Notes: a model not told the origin generated them from the sequence alone. DNA of 64,000 nt from Nitratireductor thuwali (GCF_036621415.1 NZ_CP030941.1:3470001-3534000), one strand, 5' to 3'. Positions 1-8,348 are shown, numbered from the stretch's first letter. A program made the numbers and translations.

Positions 1-1
1 G

Positions 2-1681
2 CGGCAGAAGAGGCTTCTGGGCGTGCTGCTCGCCGGCCCCGTGCTGGCCGCAGCCGGCCTTCTGCTGGTGCTGCCCGGCCACATGGATGGTGCCGCTTCG
101 GCGGCCTGGGCGGCGATGATGCTCGGCCTTGGCTTGCTGCTTCCCTTTGTGCTGATCGCCACGGCTCTGCGCCAGCTGGTGGAGCCGGCCGCCCTCGTCG
201 CAGGCGTTGCTGCCGCCGGATCGCTGACCGCCCTTGCGGGCGGAGCGGCGGCGCCGATGGCCGGCCTCTGCGCTGCGCTTGCAATCGAGGCGGCATGGGT
301 AGGGCGCTCGCGCCCGGCCGCGGCGGCGGGCATGGGTGCGGCAGGCATTGCCATGATAGCGGGCGCCCTGTTTCCATGGGAAGCGGCGGGCACCCTGTCG
401 CCGGCCTGGGGCTGGCTCGTCATCAGTGTTTATGGCGCCACGCTGGCCGCCCGGATTCCGTTTTCCAAGGGGCAGGCCGCAACGGAAGAGGGTGGCGACG
501 GGCCGCTGGAGATCGAGGAACTGACGGGCGCGGCCGTGTTCCAGATGACGCCGACCGGCGACATCGTGCAGGCATCGGACCGGACACGCCAATTGCTGGG
601 CGTCGCGCCCGAAATAATGCTTGGCAGCGGTCTCTTCGACCGTCTGCTCGTCGCCGACCGGGTGGTCTATCTTTCGGCGCTGGCCGATCTGCGCGACGGC
701 TGCGACCGGAAATCCCTGCGCGTGCGGCTTCGCCGGGCCGTTGGAGAAGCGGGCGAGGGCGCGTACCGGCCCTTCTTCCTTGAACTCGTGAGGCGCGGGG
801 ACGCAGAAGCGATCGCCGGCGTTCTATGCGAGGACCGGCTCGCCGCCGAGCTCGAGCAGGCCTTTGCCGAGGCGCGCGAGAACGCGCAGGCCGCGGCGCT
901 GTCGAAGACGCAGTTCCTGGCGTCGGTGAGCCACGAATTGCGCACGCCGCTGAACGCCATCGTGGGCTTCTCCGACGTGCTGGCGAACGAGATGTTCGGA
1001 CCGTTCGCCAACGAGAAGCAGCGCGAATATGTGGGCCATATCCGCGAAGCGGGCGATCACCTGCTTTCCGTCGTGAACGCGATCCTCGACGTTTCCAAGC
1101 TCCAGTCCGGCACCTATGCGCTCGGCTCGGAACCCTTCGAGTTCGATCAGGCGGTCCAGATGGCGATGCGCATGAACGCGCAGAAGGCGCAGGAGAAGGG
1201 CATATCCCTCGACGCAGACATCGCCGACGACGTGGGCGTGGTGGATTGCGACCGCCGGGCGGTGCAGCAGATCCTGATCAACCTCCTGTCCAACGCCGTC
1301 AAGTTCACGCCCGCCGGGCAGGTGGAGGTTTCCGCGCACCGTCTGGGCGACAGGCTCGACTTCACCGTGAGCGATACCGGCATCGGCATAGCGGCCGACG
1401 ACCTGGAACGGCTGGGCACGCCGTTCATGCAGGTGCACAGCGACTATACGCGCCATGTCGAGGGGACAGGCCTCGGCCTGACCCTGGTGAAGGGCTTGGT
1501 CGGTCTTCTCAACGGGGGCATGAGCATCGACAGTACGCCCGGGAAGGGTACGAGCGTGACGGTGTCGCTGCCGGTGGGCCATCGGCACCGTGCGGAGGAA
1601 GACAGCGAGGAGCATGGCCCGACCTGCCGGGAAGTCTGGAATAGCGAGTGGAAAGATGACGCATTACGCAAGACAGCCTGA
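2..1681 (+). CDS. DivJ-like PAS sensor histidine kinase, 5' truncated
   Basis: Membrane-bound hybrid of a multi-helix N-terminus, a PAS-like domain and a histidine kinase core. The frame is open to the left edge of the window, so the true start is missing; the first internal start is GTG at 23. Counted from there, roughly residues 1-150 are Ala/Leu/Gly-rich membrane helices, 170-270 is a PAS-like region, the H-box SHELRTPLN carries the phospho-acceptor His at about 304, the N-box NLLSNAVKF is near 420, and the G1 (DTGIGI) and G2 (GTGLGL) boxes follow. In Hyphomicrobiales, kinases of this build (DivJ/PdhS family) phosphorylate DivK and feed the CtrA cell-cycle pathway; assignment to DivJ rather than another family member is inference. 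The 3' end overlaps the start of the next gene. Confidence 0.85.
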   Translation, partial: RQKRLLGVLLAGPVLAAAGLLLVLPGHMDGAASAAWAAMMLGLGLLLPFVLIATALRQLVEPAALVAGVAAAGSLTALAGGAAAPMAGLCAALAIEAAWVGRSRPAAAAGMGAAGIAMIAGALFPWEAAGTLSPAWGWLVISVYGATLAARIPFSKGQAATEEGGDGPLEIEELTGAAVFQMTPTGDIVQASDRTRQLLGVAPEIMLGSGLFDRLLVADRVVYLSALADLRDGCDRKSLRVRLRRAVGEAGEGAYRPFFLELVRRGDAEAIAGVLCEDRLAAELEQAFAEARENAQAAALSKTQFLASVSHELRTPLNAIVGFSDVLANEMFGPFANEKQREYVGHIREAGDHLLSVVNAILDVSKLQSGTYALGSEPFEFDQAVQMAMRMNAQKAQEKGISLDADIADDVGVVDCDRRAVQQILINLLSNAVKFTPAGQVEVSAHRLGDRLDFTVSDTGIGIAADDLERLGTPFMQVHSDYTRHVEGTGLGLTLVKGLVGLLNGGMSIDSTPGKGTSVTVSLPVGHRHRAEEDSEEHGPTCREVWNSEWKDDALRKTA

Positions 1682-2531
1682 AGAGCGTGCCGGCCCGGCC
1701 GGGTGGATCGCCGCAGGTTTTGCGGGATTGGGCAGTGCCATGGCGCGCAACCCGATGGCCGTCGGTGGAACGACGGCATTCCTCATTTCGCTGGCCTTCG
1801 TCTCGGCCAACGCCATCTGGTACCAGCCGCAGCCGCATCCGAGCGCCTTCATACCGACGCGCGCTCCGGTGCGAACCTTTGCGCCGGCCCCCGATATCGT
1901 GTCCGACGTGCCGGCACCGCGCACCGCGCCGCGCGACGTGCTCGCTTCGAACCAACCGGCTGGCCGACCGGCTGACCAGCCGACCGAACCGGCCGCGTCC
2001 GATCAGATGAACGCCAACGGCGATCCCACCGTCGGCTCCGTGCAACGGGTGCTGAGCGATCTCGGCCTCTACCGGGGGCCCGTCGACGGCATGAACGGCC
2101 CGCAGACCCGCGCGGCGGTCGAGAATTATCGCCGCATCGTCGGCCTGAGCGGCGGCGGCGAGATCGACGACCCGCTGCTTCGCCAACTCGGCCTTGGCCA
2201 GGACGTGGCCGATCTTGCGCCGGTTCCTGCGCCCAAGCCGGCGCCTCGCCCGCAAGCCGCGAACCCGGCCGGAAACGCCCCCGGAAGCACCGCCGGAAAC
2301 GCCAATGACGGCATGCACACCGCCTCGGTGGAACAGCCCGACGAGACCGTAAGGCGGGTGCAGGCGGGATTGAAGGCGTTCGGCAATGACGGCATCGAGA
2401 TCGACGGAATGATGGGCGCGCGCACGCGCGAGGCCATCCGCGAGTTCCAATCGCTTTTCGGCCTGCCGGTGACGGGCGAGCCCGACGAGGCGCTGCAGGC
2501 GAAGATGCGCGAGATCGGCCTGACCAACTGA
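1656..2531 (+). CDS. Membrane-anchored peptidoglycan-binding protein with two PG_binding_1 domains
   Basis: The ATG at 1656 was chosen because it lies just inside the end of the kinase gene (stop at 1681), giving a coupled 26-bp overlap; an upstream frame extension would overlap by over 90 bp. The 291-residue product has one membrane helix near residues 30-50, a long Pro/Ala-rich spacer, and two helical peptidoglycan-binding repeats. The first contains LYRGPVDGMNGPQTRAAV and the second IEIDGMMGARTREAIREFQ, both with the family's DG-x-x-G-x-x-T-R-x-A pattern. It is expected to sit in the inner membrane with its C-terminus in the periplasm contacting the cell wall. No catalytic domain is visible, so it is a binding or tethering protein rather than an enzyme. 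Confidence 0.85.
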   Translation: MTHYARQPEERAGPAGWIAAGFAGLGSAMARNPMAVGGTTAFLISLAFVSANAIWYQPQPHPSAFIPTRAPVRTFAPAPDIVSDVPAPRTAPRDVLASNQPAGRPADQPTEPAASDQMNANGDPTVGSVQRVLSDLGLYRGPVDGMNGPQTRAAVENYRRIVGLSGGGEIDDPLLRQLGLGQDVADLAPVPAPKPAPRPQAANPAGNAPGSTAGNANDGMHTASVEQPDETVRRVQAGLKAFGNDGIEIDGMMGARTREAIREFQSLFGLPVTGEPDEALQAKMREIGLTN

Positions 2532-2566
2532 GGTCTGCCGAATTGACGCTTGGGCAAGGTGGCTTC

Positions 2567-2911
2567 ATGCGTATCACCAGCGACCTTTGGGTTTCAGCTC
2601 TCGTCCGACGGGTGTTCGCCGATGGCGGGTTCGCAGCCATACGCAGGCGCGGCGCGCGCGAGGCGGGCGCCGTCATGGTGCTTTTCCGCAAGCCCTTTGG
2701 CGAGGTCGATCTGTTCACGCCCGCGCCGCAGACGAGCTATGACGCCGCACGCCCCCACGAGCGGCAGTTCATCGCCGCCAAGACGGCGTTGCAGGATGCG
2801 GACATAGACCAGATCATCGAGCGCGAGCTGCGCTTCGACAGCGACATCTGGGTGGTGGAGCTGGAGACGGGACGCGCGGCGGAGGACTATATAACGCTTG
2901 TCGAGCCTTGA
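2567..2911 (+). CDS. DUF1491 family protein
   Basis: A 114-residue cytoplasmic protein matching the DUF1491 pattern: it begins MRITSDLWVSALVRR and ends with a conserved acidic stretch containing DSDIWVVELE. The ATG at 2567 fits the family N-terminus; a TTG 24 bp upstream is also in frame but would add residues not seen in the family. It follows the peptidoglycan-binding gene by about 35 bp on the same strand and is probably cotranscribed. Its last 25 bp overlap the convergent DUF2336 gene. Function is unknown; the family is restricted to alphaproteobacteria and is often annotated as regulatory without evidence. Confidence 0.85.
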   Translation: MRITSDLWVSALVRRVFADGGFAAIRRRGAREAGAVMVLFRKPFGEVDLFTPAPQTSYDAARPHERQFIAAKTALQDADIDQIIERELRFDSDIWVVELETGRAAEDYITLVEP

Positions 2912-3813
2912 ACGGCATATCGGGCGAGGGCACCGGTCTCCTCGGCCGAACGCTTGCGCCACAGCGCCAGCTTTTCGCGCGCGGTCTCGGCGTCGAGCGC
3001 ACGGTAGCGCTCCAGGAAAAGGCGGATGCCGGCCGGAAAGGCGACCTGCGAGGGATAGACGGCGGCGGTGATCAGGAATGCCTTTTCGGTGTCCAGCCCG
3101 AGAGCCCGCAGCGCCGGCATAAGCGCGGAATAGGTAACGCCGTCGCAGAGCCGGGCGGCGACAGCGGGGGAGATGGCAAGGAGCCGGGAAAGGGTTTCCG
3201 GCAATTTCGCCGGCCCTACGGCCAAAGCCGCCTCGCGCAGCGCGTCATAGGCTTCCCGGGTATCGGGCAGCGCCGGTTCCGCCGCCTCGGTGGCGGCTGT
3301 TCCGGCCGCCTCGCTCATGAGGCCGCGCAACTGTTCGCGCATCTCCTCGACCGCGGTTGCAGCCGAACGGGGCTCGGGTCCCGATGACGCTTTCTCGACG
3401 CGGGACAGGAGCGCGCGGACGAGCGCGGCGACCATGGGATGGAGATTTTCGCGGCGGGCGATGACGCGCGCATGGGCAAGGCCGTGACGCGCGATGAGGG
3501 CGATGAGATCGACATCGGTGAGTGCGGTCGAACGCACGAGAAGGGGCGCAGCGGTCTCGACCGGTTCGTCGCACAGGCGCTTTACCAGGCCGCCGGGCGC
3601 GGGATCGCATTCGCTGAGAGCGGCGGCGGCAAAGCGGCGGGCTTCCGTGGAAACGCGGTCGAAAAGGCCGAGCGCCAGATCGTCGAGCTGGACCACCTCC
3701 TCCCGGGTAGGCCGCGAAAGAGAGCAATAGGCTGTCACCGCGGCGCGGAACAAACGCTCGCAATTGCCCGGGCCCCCTCCAAACGCAATATGTCTGAAGT
3801 CCGCAGATGACAC
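2887..3813 (-). CDS. DUF2336 domain-containing protein
   Basis: An all-helical protein of about 308 residues rich in Ala, Leu and Arg with HEAT-like helical pairs. The N-terminal half (LSRPTREEVVQLDDLALGLF, then a stretch of AAALSECDP type) matches the rhizobial DUF2336 family. The start is uncertain: GTG at 3813 (VSSADFRHIAF) fits the family better than the TTG at 3843. The gene converges on DUF1491 with a 25-bp overlap of coding sequence. Upstream lie CtrA-like boxes shared with the divergent small gene at 4155. DUF2336 proteins are found in many alphaproteobacteria near motility or cell-cycle genes, but no biochemical function is established. Confidence 0.8.
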   Translation of the reverse strand: MSSADFRHIAFGGGPGNCERLFRAAVTAYCSLSRPTREEVVQLDDLALGLFDRVSTEARRFAAAALSECDPAPGGLVKRLCDEPVETAAPLLVRSTALTDVDLIALIARHGLAHARVIARRENLHPMVAALVRALLSRVEKASSGPEPRSAATAVEEMREQLRGLMSEAAGTAATEAAEPALPDTREAYDALREAALAVGPAKLPETLSRLLAISPAVAARLCDGVTYSALMPALRALGLDTEKAFLITAAVYPSQVAFPAGIRLFLERYRALDAETAREKLALWRKRSAEETGALARYAVQGSTSVI

Positions 3814-3906
3814 GCAGAAAACGCCTACCAACAGATACAACAATGGCCCGCCGCAACGCTATCCGGCGCGGCGGACCGGTACATTGGTCAAACTAGACGG
3901 AATGGA

Positions 3907-3933
3907 TTAGCGATCCATTAACCCAGCCATTAA
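3907..3933. promoter_or_regulatory. CtrA-like box cluster
   Basis: Two overlapping matches to the CtrA consensus TTAA-N7-TTAA: TTAG-N7-TTAACC at 3907-3923 (one mismatch), followed by another TTAA at 3930 with a spacing of 8. The site lies in the divergent region between the DUF2336 gene and the small gene at 4155. CtrA binding is inferred from the motif and from the presence of a DivJ-like kinase nearby. Confidence 0.4.
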
Positions 3934-4070
3934 GGATTGCGTTCACCATTTGCCCAGCACACGGTTTCACAGAAGCGCCGCGACTCTCACTGTTTGGTTG
4001 AAAGCAATCCCGGAAACGAAAACCGGCCTCCGCTTTTTCCGGACAGATCGAGCAGGCAGCGATCCGGCGG

Positions 4071-4089
4071 GTAACCAATCGTTAACCAT
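4071..4089. promoter_or_regulatory. Putative CtrA binding site
   Basis: The sequence GTAA-N7-TTAACCAT matches the full CtrA box (TTAA-N7-TTAA) with one mismatch and also carries the CCAT extension seen in strong Caulobacter sites. It ends 65 bp upstream of the start of the small gene at 4155. The remainder of 3814-4154 holds no credible gene; it is AT-richer than its surroundings and probably contains both divergent promoters. Confidence 0.5.
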
Positions 4090-4154
4090 AAACGGCGCAG
4101 GTTCGCGTCAGGAGGCGTTGTGTAGCTGCTCCAACCCATAAGGGAACGCGAGAC

Positions 4155-4340
4155 ATGGCGACAATCCTGCCATTCAGGCGCCAGACCGCCGCGAGACCCG
4201 CCCGCCAGGCGGCCCCGCGCGATGCGCAAATCATCATCTTTCCAGGCGTTCGGTATGAGCGGCGCACGAGCGTCGATGCGGCCGCGAACAAGCGGCAGCC
4301 TGCCGGCCGCCCGCGCGCCAAACGGCGCGGAAAGGGCTGA
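4155..4340 (+). CDS. Small conserved basic protein
   Basis: A 61-residue protein starting MATILPFRRQ, with a central DAQIIIFPGVRYERR segment and a basic C-terminal tail. The IIIFPGVRYER motif recurs in small uncharacterised proteins of Hyphomicrobiales, as I recall the family. There is no signal peptide or membrane helix. The gene stands alone behind the CtrA-like box at 4071-4089, so cell-cycle-linked expression is possible. No function can be assigned. Confidence 0.65.
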   Translation: MATILPFRRQTAARPARQAAPRDAQIIIFPGVRYERRTSVDAAANKRQPAGRPRAKRRGKG

Positions 4341-4353
4341 CGGCCGCCGCTGC

Positions 4354-4422
4354 TAGAGCATCGGCCCGAAAATCGGAATCGATTTGCGGGAAGCACGATG
4401 CGTAGATTCAATAGTTTAGAGC
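4354..4422. repeat. Rhizobial-type intergenic palindromic element
   Basis: An imperfect palindrome: outer arms GCATCG and CGATGC flank inner arms CCCGAAAATCG and CGATTTGCGGG (one mismatch) around GAAT, followed by a TTCAATAGTTTAGAGC tail. This closely resembles dispersed intergenic repeats in Rhizobium, Sinorhizobium and Mesorhizobium genomes (RIME-like elements). Its right end supplies the stop codon of the convergent DUF1254 gene at 4416. Only one copy is evident in this window, so the repeat status rests on recalled similarity. Confidence 0.55.
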
Positions 4423-4961
4423 GGCTCGCAGCGCATATTCTCAAGGAAAGCGCCGGCGACCCCGGACCAGGTCTCGTCGGGCACGAACAGGCGAACCAGC
4501 GCCACGCCCTGCTCGACTTGCGATTCCACGAATACCGACTGGGCAAACGCGGCCGGCACCTCGCGACGCAGCGCCAGCATTTGCGCGGGGCTGGCAACGA
4601 CCACGTCCAGATCCTCACCTGCCGCCGCACGGTCGCTGATGGACAACACATTGAGACCGTGGTCGTCATAGATGGCCATCGACCAGAAGGGCACGCGGCC
4701 GGTGGCGCGGATGTGGAGCAGACCTTCCGACAGGTCGAACCGGCAGGCGGCGGCTCTCAGGAAGGGGTTGCGCGGGGTCGGCACGCGCCCCTCGGCAACC
4801 GTTGGCGACAGGACCACCGTCTCATAGGCCTGCGCCGTCGTCGACAGGCGCGTCCACACATCGCGCACCGAATAGGCCGGCAGCATGAAAAGAATGACGA
4901 CATGGACAATGCCGGCGCCGACCAGCCCCAGGACGAGTGCATAAAACAACCTAGCCCACAT
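4416..4961 (-). CDS. DUF1254-type membrane-anchored protein
   Basis: A 181-residue protein with one N-terminal membrane helix (roughly residues 5-30) and an exported domain rich in beta strands. It resembles the short rhizobial DUF1254 proteins that pair with a DUF1214 protein, as here: the DUF1214 gene lies about 195 bp upstream on the same strand. A strong ribosome site, GGGAGGGTGAG, sits just before the ATG at 4961. The stretch 4962-5155 between the two genes contains no convincing gene. In the larger family these domains occur together in one secreted polypeptide; here they are split. The substrate is unknown. Confidence 0.7.
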   Translation of the reverse strand: MWARLFYALVLGLVGAGIVHVVILFMLPAYSVRDVWTRLSTTAQAYETVVLSPTVAEGRVPTPRNPFLRAAACRFDLSEGLLHIRATGRVPFWSMAIYDDHGLNVLSISDRAAAGEDLDVVVASPAQMLALRREVPAAFAQSVFVESQVEQGVALVRLFVPDETWSGVAGAFLENMRCEPL

Positions 4962-5155
4962 TTCTCACCCTCCCTGCGCCCTGCGTCGCTCTTGCGCCCG
5001 TAGGCGGCTCGCCGCAAGCGCGTCCCCGGCCGGTTGAGACAGGTGACAGCGTGCCTCGAACGGCTTGCCCGATGGTCCACATCGCGCCGCGCCGTTCTCT
5101 TACCCCGTCCCCTGTTCGAACGGGCGCAGGGCACGGGGAGTGTGGAAAATGCGGG

Positions 5156-5737
5156 CTAAGCACCGCAGCCGGTCCGCAGGATGCCGGGCATCGATATCTG
5201 CTCGATGCCGGCGCTGGTGGAGACCGGCGTGTCGAACAGGGTCAGCACCAATTGCATCGACCCCTCTCCGGAAAGAGCGAGCCAGTTGCCGGGGGCCGGA
5301 TAGGGCGACGCGGTGATCTCGATCCCCTCGGGCGCCTGCAGGATCCTTTGCGAATGGAGCGCGGGCGCCCGGCGCCCGGTGGGGGGCAAGGGGACTCCCG
5401 TGGGGTCGGCTGCGTAGAGCGTCCAGAAGCGCGAGACGGGGAGTTCTCCCGACAGACGGTAGGCGCATTCGCGGCGGAGCGCCCGGCCGTCGGTGTCATG
5501 CGTGGCGGTGAAGGCGATGCCTTCCGCCTTGCCGAGCGGAATGCCGCCCTCGCGAACGAAGCGGGCGCGCGAATAGGGGTCGGCCTGCGGCGTGCCGGCG
5601 TTTGGAAAGGCGGTCCATGGGCCGACGCGCAGGGCGTCGATGGCCGGCGCTTCCTCGATCATCATCCAGACGCTGCCGGCCCCTGCGCCCAGCGCCACGG
5701 CGACCGCGACCAGCAATGGAAGAACCGTTTTCACCAT
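5156..5737 (-). CDS. DUF1214 domain-containing exported protein
   Basis: A 193-residue protein with an N-terminal signal anchor (about residues 5-28) followed by a beta-rich domain. The segments RECAYRLSGELPVSRFWTLY and ITASPYPAPGNWLALSGEG, and the ending in which a small-residue loop leads to TGCGA, match DUF1214. The start lies 13 bp beyond the stop of the penicillin-binding protein gene on the same strand, so the two are probably cotranscribed, with the DUF1254 partner next. Function is unknown; placement behind a cell-wall polymerase is suggestive only. Confidence 0.8.
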   Translation of the reverse strand: MVKTVLPLLVAVAVALGAGAGSVWMMIEEAPAIDALRVGPWTAFPNAGTPQADPYSRARFVREGGIPLGKAEGIAFTATHDTDGRALRRECAYRLSGELPVSRFWTLYAADPTGVPLPPTGRRAPALHSQRILQAPEGIEITASPYPAPGNWLALSGEGSMQLVLTLFDTPVSTSAGIEQISMPGILRTGCGA

Positions 5738-5750
5738 GATGGAAAGGTGC

Positions 5751-7898
5751 TCAAAGCGCAGAAAGGGTTTCGGAGGGGGTTTTCGGCTTGAGCGGAACCG
5801 CGCGCCGGAACCGCTCGGCGATCTCCTTCAGCGCGTCTGTCGTGGCCGGCGGCATGGCGCGGGCCGGACGCAGGCCGCTGCCTTCCTCGCCATTGCCGCC
5901 ATTTGCCGCGGCCACCGCCGCCGGATCGGGCTCGGGCAACGGATTTTCGATGCCGGGAATGGGCTTCAGCTCGATGTTCTGGTGGGCGTAGGCCATGAAA
6001 CGCTGCCACACCATCGCCGGCAGCGAGCCGCCGGTCATGCGGCGGGTGGGGCGGTAATCGTCGTTGCCCAGCCAAACGGCGGCCGTGTAATTGCCGGTGT
6101 AGCCGACATACCAGCCGTCGCGATAGGACTGGGTGGTGCCGGTCTTGCCGGCCGAGCGCACCATGGGAAGGGCCGCGCGGCGGCCCGTGCCCCATTCGGG
6201 AACCTGGACGAGAATGCTGTTCATAGACGACACGGCCTGCTGCGAAAGGACCCGGCGGGGCGGCGGCGCATCGCGGGAAAAATCATAGATCACCTCGCCC
6301 GAATGGGTGAGCAATTGCAGGACGCCGTGACGCATGCCCGCATAGCCGCCATTGGCGAAAACGCTGTAGCCGGTGGCCTGGTCCATCACGGTCATGTCTG
6401 ATGTGCCCAGCACCATGGTCTTGTGGCCGTTGAGCTCCGTCTCCACGCCCATGTCGCGGGTGAGTTCGACGATGCGGTCGATGCCCAGATGGTCGCGGGC
6501 AAGGCGCACGGGCACGGTGTTGTACGACTTTGCCAGCGCGGTCGTCAGGTCGACGCGGCCGGCATAGCCGCGCGTATAGTTCTGAGGCGTCCAGTTGCCC
6601 CAGGAGATCGGCGCGTCGGAAATGACGGAGCTGGGCGTGAAGCCGGCTTCCATGGCGGCGGCATAGACATAAGGCTTGAACGAGGAGCCGGGCTGGCGCT
6701 CCGCACGGGTGGCGCGGTTGAACTGGCTCTGGCCGTAATCGCGCCCGCCGACGATGGCCCTGACGGCGCCGTTCGTCTCCAGCACCACCACGGCGCCTTC
6801 CTCGACGTCGTAGTCCTTGCCGTGCTGGCGCAGATGAAACTCCAGCGACTCCTCCACGGCATGCTGCAAGTCGGGGTCGATGGTCGTGCGCGCGATGAGC
6901 GAATGGGTGGCGCCGCGGGGAACGATGCGCTTGACCTCTTCAAATGCCCAGTCGAGGAAATAGTCGGGGCTATCGCGGTGCCCGCGGTCGACCGGCGTGG
7001 CCGGGTTGCGGCGGGCGGTCAGCACCTGGCCCTCGGTCATGAATCCCGCCTGGACGAGATTGGTGAGGACCTCGTTGGCGCGGGCGCGGGCGGCGGGCAG
7101 GTTGATATGGGGCGCATAACGCGCCGGCGCCTTGAACAGGCCGGCGATCATCGCCGCCTCGGCGACCGTGAGGTCCTTTATCTGCTTGTCGAAATAAAAG
7201 TCCGCCGCCGCCGCGATGCCGAAGGTGCCGCCGCCCAGATAGGCGCGGTCGAGATAGAACTGGAGGATCTCCTTCTTGGTCAGGTTGGCCTCCAGCCAGA
7301 TCGCCAGGAAGGCTTCCTTGACCTTGCGTTCGAGCGTTCGCTCATTGGTGAGGAACAGGTTCTTGGCAAGCTGCTGGGTGAGGGTGGAACCGCCTTGTAC
7401 GATGTTGTTGGCGCGCACATTCTCGCTCACCGCGCGCAGAAGGCCGATGGCGTCTATGCCGAGATGCTCGAAGAACCGCCGGTCCTCGGTGGCTAGCACC
7501 GATTTGATGACGTGATCGGGCATCTCGTCGACGGGCACGGAATCGCGCTGGATGATGCCGCGCTGGCCGATCTCGTTGCCGTAACGATCGAGAAAGGTGA
7601 CGGCGTAATCGTCCTGCGCGCGCCAGTCTCCGGCGGTCTCGTGGAAGGCCGGCATCGCCAGCGCCAGCATGACGACCGAGCCGACCGCCAGCAGCGTTAA
7701 GGTCTCGCTGAAGAACTCCGCCACGGCGCGGCGCGGACCGTAGAGGCGGAAGCGGCGGAAGAAGATGGTGAGGTTTTCCCACAGTTCAGACGCCTTGAAA
7801 CCCGCCTCATAGAGCGTGGAATCGAGCCATGCATCGATCTCAAGCAGCCTCGTGGCCCGTGGAGCCTTGGCTTTATGGCGCTTGTGCTCTTCGTCCAT
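5751..7898 (-). CDS. Class A penicillin-binding protein (PBP1A-type glycosyltransferase/transpeptidase)
   Basis: A 715-residue bifunctional peptidoglycan synthase. A short cytoplasmic segment is followed by one membrane helix (about 66-83). The GT51 glycosyltransferase domain contains ATEDRRFFEHLG (catalytic Glu about 138) and GGSTLTQQLAKNLFL (about 169-183). The transpeptidase domain carries all three penicillin-binding motifs: S405-S-F-K408, S458-Y-N460 and K585-T-G587. The Ala/Pro-rich C-terminus is typical of alphaproteobacterial PBP1 proteins. It polymerises lipid II and cross-links strands in the periplasm. The gene leads an apparent operon with the DUF1214 and DUF1254 genes and is divergent from the GTA cluster across about 450 bp. 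Confidence 0.95.
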   Translation of the reverse strand: MDEEHKRHKAKAPRATRLLEIDAWLDSTLYEAGFKASELWENLTIFFRRFRLYGPRRAVAEFFSETLTLLAVGSVVMLALAMPAFHETAGDWRAQDDYAVTFLDRYGNEIGQRGIIQRDSVPVDEMPDHVIKSVLATEDRRFFEHLGIDAIGLLRAVSENVRANNIVQGGSTLTQQLAKNLFLTNERTLERKVKEAFLAIWLEANLTKKEILQFYLDRAYLGGGTFGIAAAADFYFDKQIKDLTVAEAAMIAGLFKAPARYAPHINLPAARARANEVLTNLVQAGFMTEGQVLTARRNPATPVDRGHRDSPDYFLDWAFEEVKRIVPRGATHSLIARTTIDPDLQHAVEESLEFHLRQHGKDYDVEEGAVVVLETNGAVRAIVGGRDYGQSQFNRATRAERQPGSSFKPYVYAAAMEAGFTPSSVISDAPISWGNWTPQNYTRGYAGRVDLTTALAKSYNTVPVRLARDHLGIDRIVELTRDMGVETELNGHKTMVLGTSDMTVMDQATGYSVFANGGYAGMRHGVLQLLTHSGEVIYDFSRDAPPPRRVLSQQAVSSMNSILVQVPEWGTGRRAALPMVRSAGKTGTTQSYRDGWYVGYTGNYTAAVWLGNDDYRPTRRMTGGSLPAMVWQRFMAYAHQNIELKPIPGIENPLPEPDPAAVAAANGGNGEEGSGLRPARAMPPATTDALKEIAERFRRAVPLKPKTPSETLSAL

Positions 7899-8120
7899 GG
7901 TGGGCCGTCGGGCGCCTTCTTCCCTGTTGCCGAGCCCGGGCCGGTTCCCTCATGGGATCGCTCGGGCAAAGCCTGCATTTTTAAGCATATTTAGCACATT
8001 CTAACCCGTGGGAAGGGAAATTGTGCCGGTGCGGAGGGGGGTGACCTGGATTTACGGTAAATGCGGCGGGCGGGGGCAGACGGCGGCGCGGGGGACTTAA
8101 CCAGTAAAGGAAAATATTCC

Positions 8121-8149
8121 TTGACTGCGTGACGGTCCGCTGATAGGGT
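8121..8149 (+). promoter_or_regulatory. Candidate sigma-70-type promoter of the GTA cluster
   Basis: A TTGACT hexamer (8121-8126) and a TAGGGT hexamer (8144-8149) are separated by exactly 17 bp, matching the rhizobial TTGAC-N17-box arrangement with a weak -10. It lies 200 bp before the first GTA gene. A TTAACC half-site (8098-8103), which could be a CtrA half box, is just upstream. Transcription from here is inferred. Confidence 0.4.
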
Positions 8150-8233
8150 TCAGGCATCGTCGGAAAAGTGGGTTCGAAGGTGGCCGGGGCGGCTGGTTGG
8201 TTGCGCCGGGGCTTGTCGCCATTTCAAAGTGTT

Positions 8234-8273
8234 ACAGCGTCCTTTGCGCATCCAATTGGATGCGCGGCGCTGT
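8234..8273. repeat. Nested palindrome in the GTA leader
   Basis: A perfect 20-bp palindrome with arms GCGCATCCAA and TTGGATGCGC (8246-8265) is nested inside outer arms ACAGCG and CGCTGT, forming a long cruciform or mRNA hairpin. It resembles palindromic intergenic elements that I recall from rhizobial genomes. It could instead be an operator for a dimeric regulator of the GTA operon. The 7899-8348 interval otherwise holds only the promoter and terminator-like hairpin listed separately. Confidence 0.6.
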
Positions 8274-8298
8274 GTCTTTTCCGGATTTGAGGTTTTGG

Positions 8299-8328
8299 AG
8301 CGCCGCGGTTTTGCCGGGGCGCTTTTTT
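8299..8328 (+). terminator. Terminator-like hairpin in the GTA leader
   Basis: Arms AGCGCCGCGG and CCGGGGCGCT (one mismatch) surround a 5-base loop and are followed directly by TTTTTT. The hairpin ends about 20 bp upstream of the first GTA start codon and downstream of the putative promoter, so it may act as an attenuator of the whole cluster. Confidence 0.5.
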
Positions 8329-8348
8329 ATTGGCTGAAGGAGGTGGGT

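Noticed and set aside
3893..4078. A 61-codon minus-strand frame in the CtrA-box region
   Set aside because: It spans regulatory sequence, lacks a ribosome site and has no recognisable features.
4951..5163. A 70-codon minus-strand frame between the DUF1214 and DUF1254 genes
   Set aside because: It has Arg/Gly/Pro-rich shadow-like composition, no ribosome site, and overlaps the real DUF1254 start.
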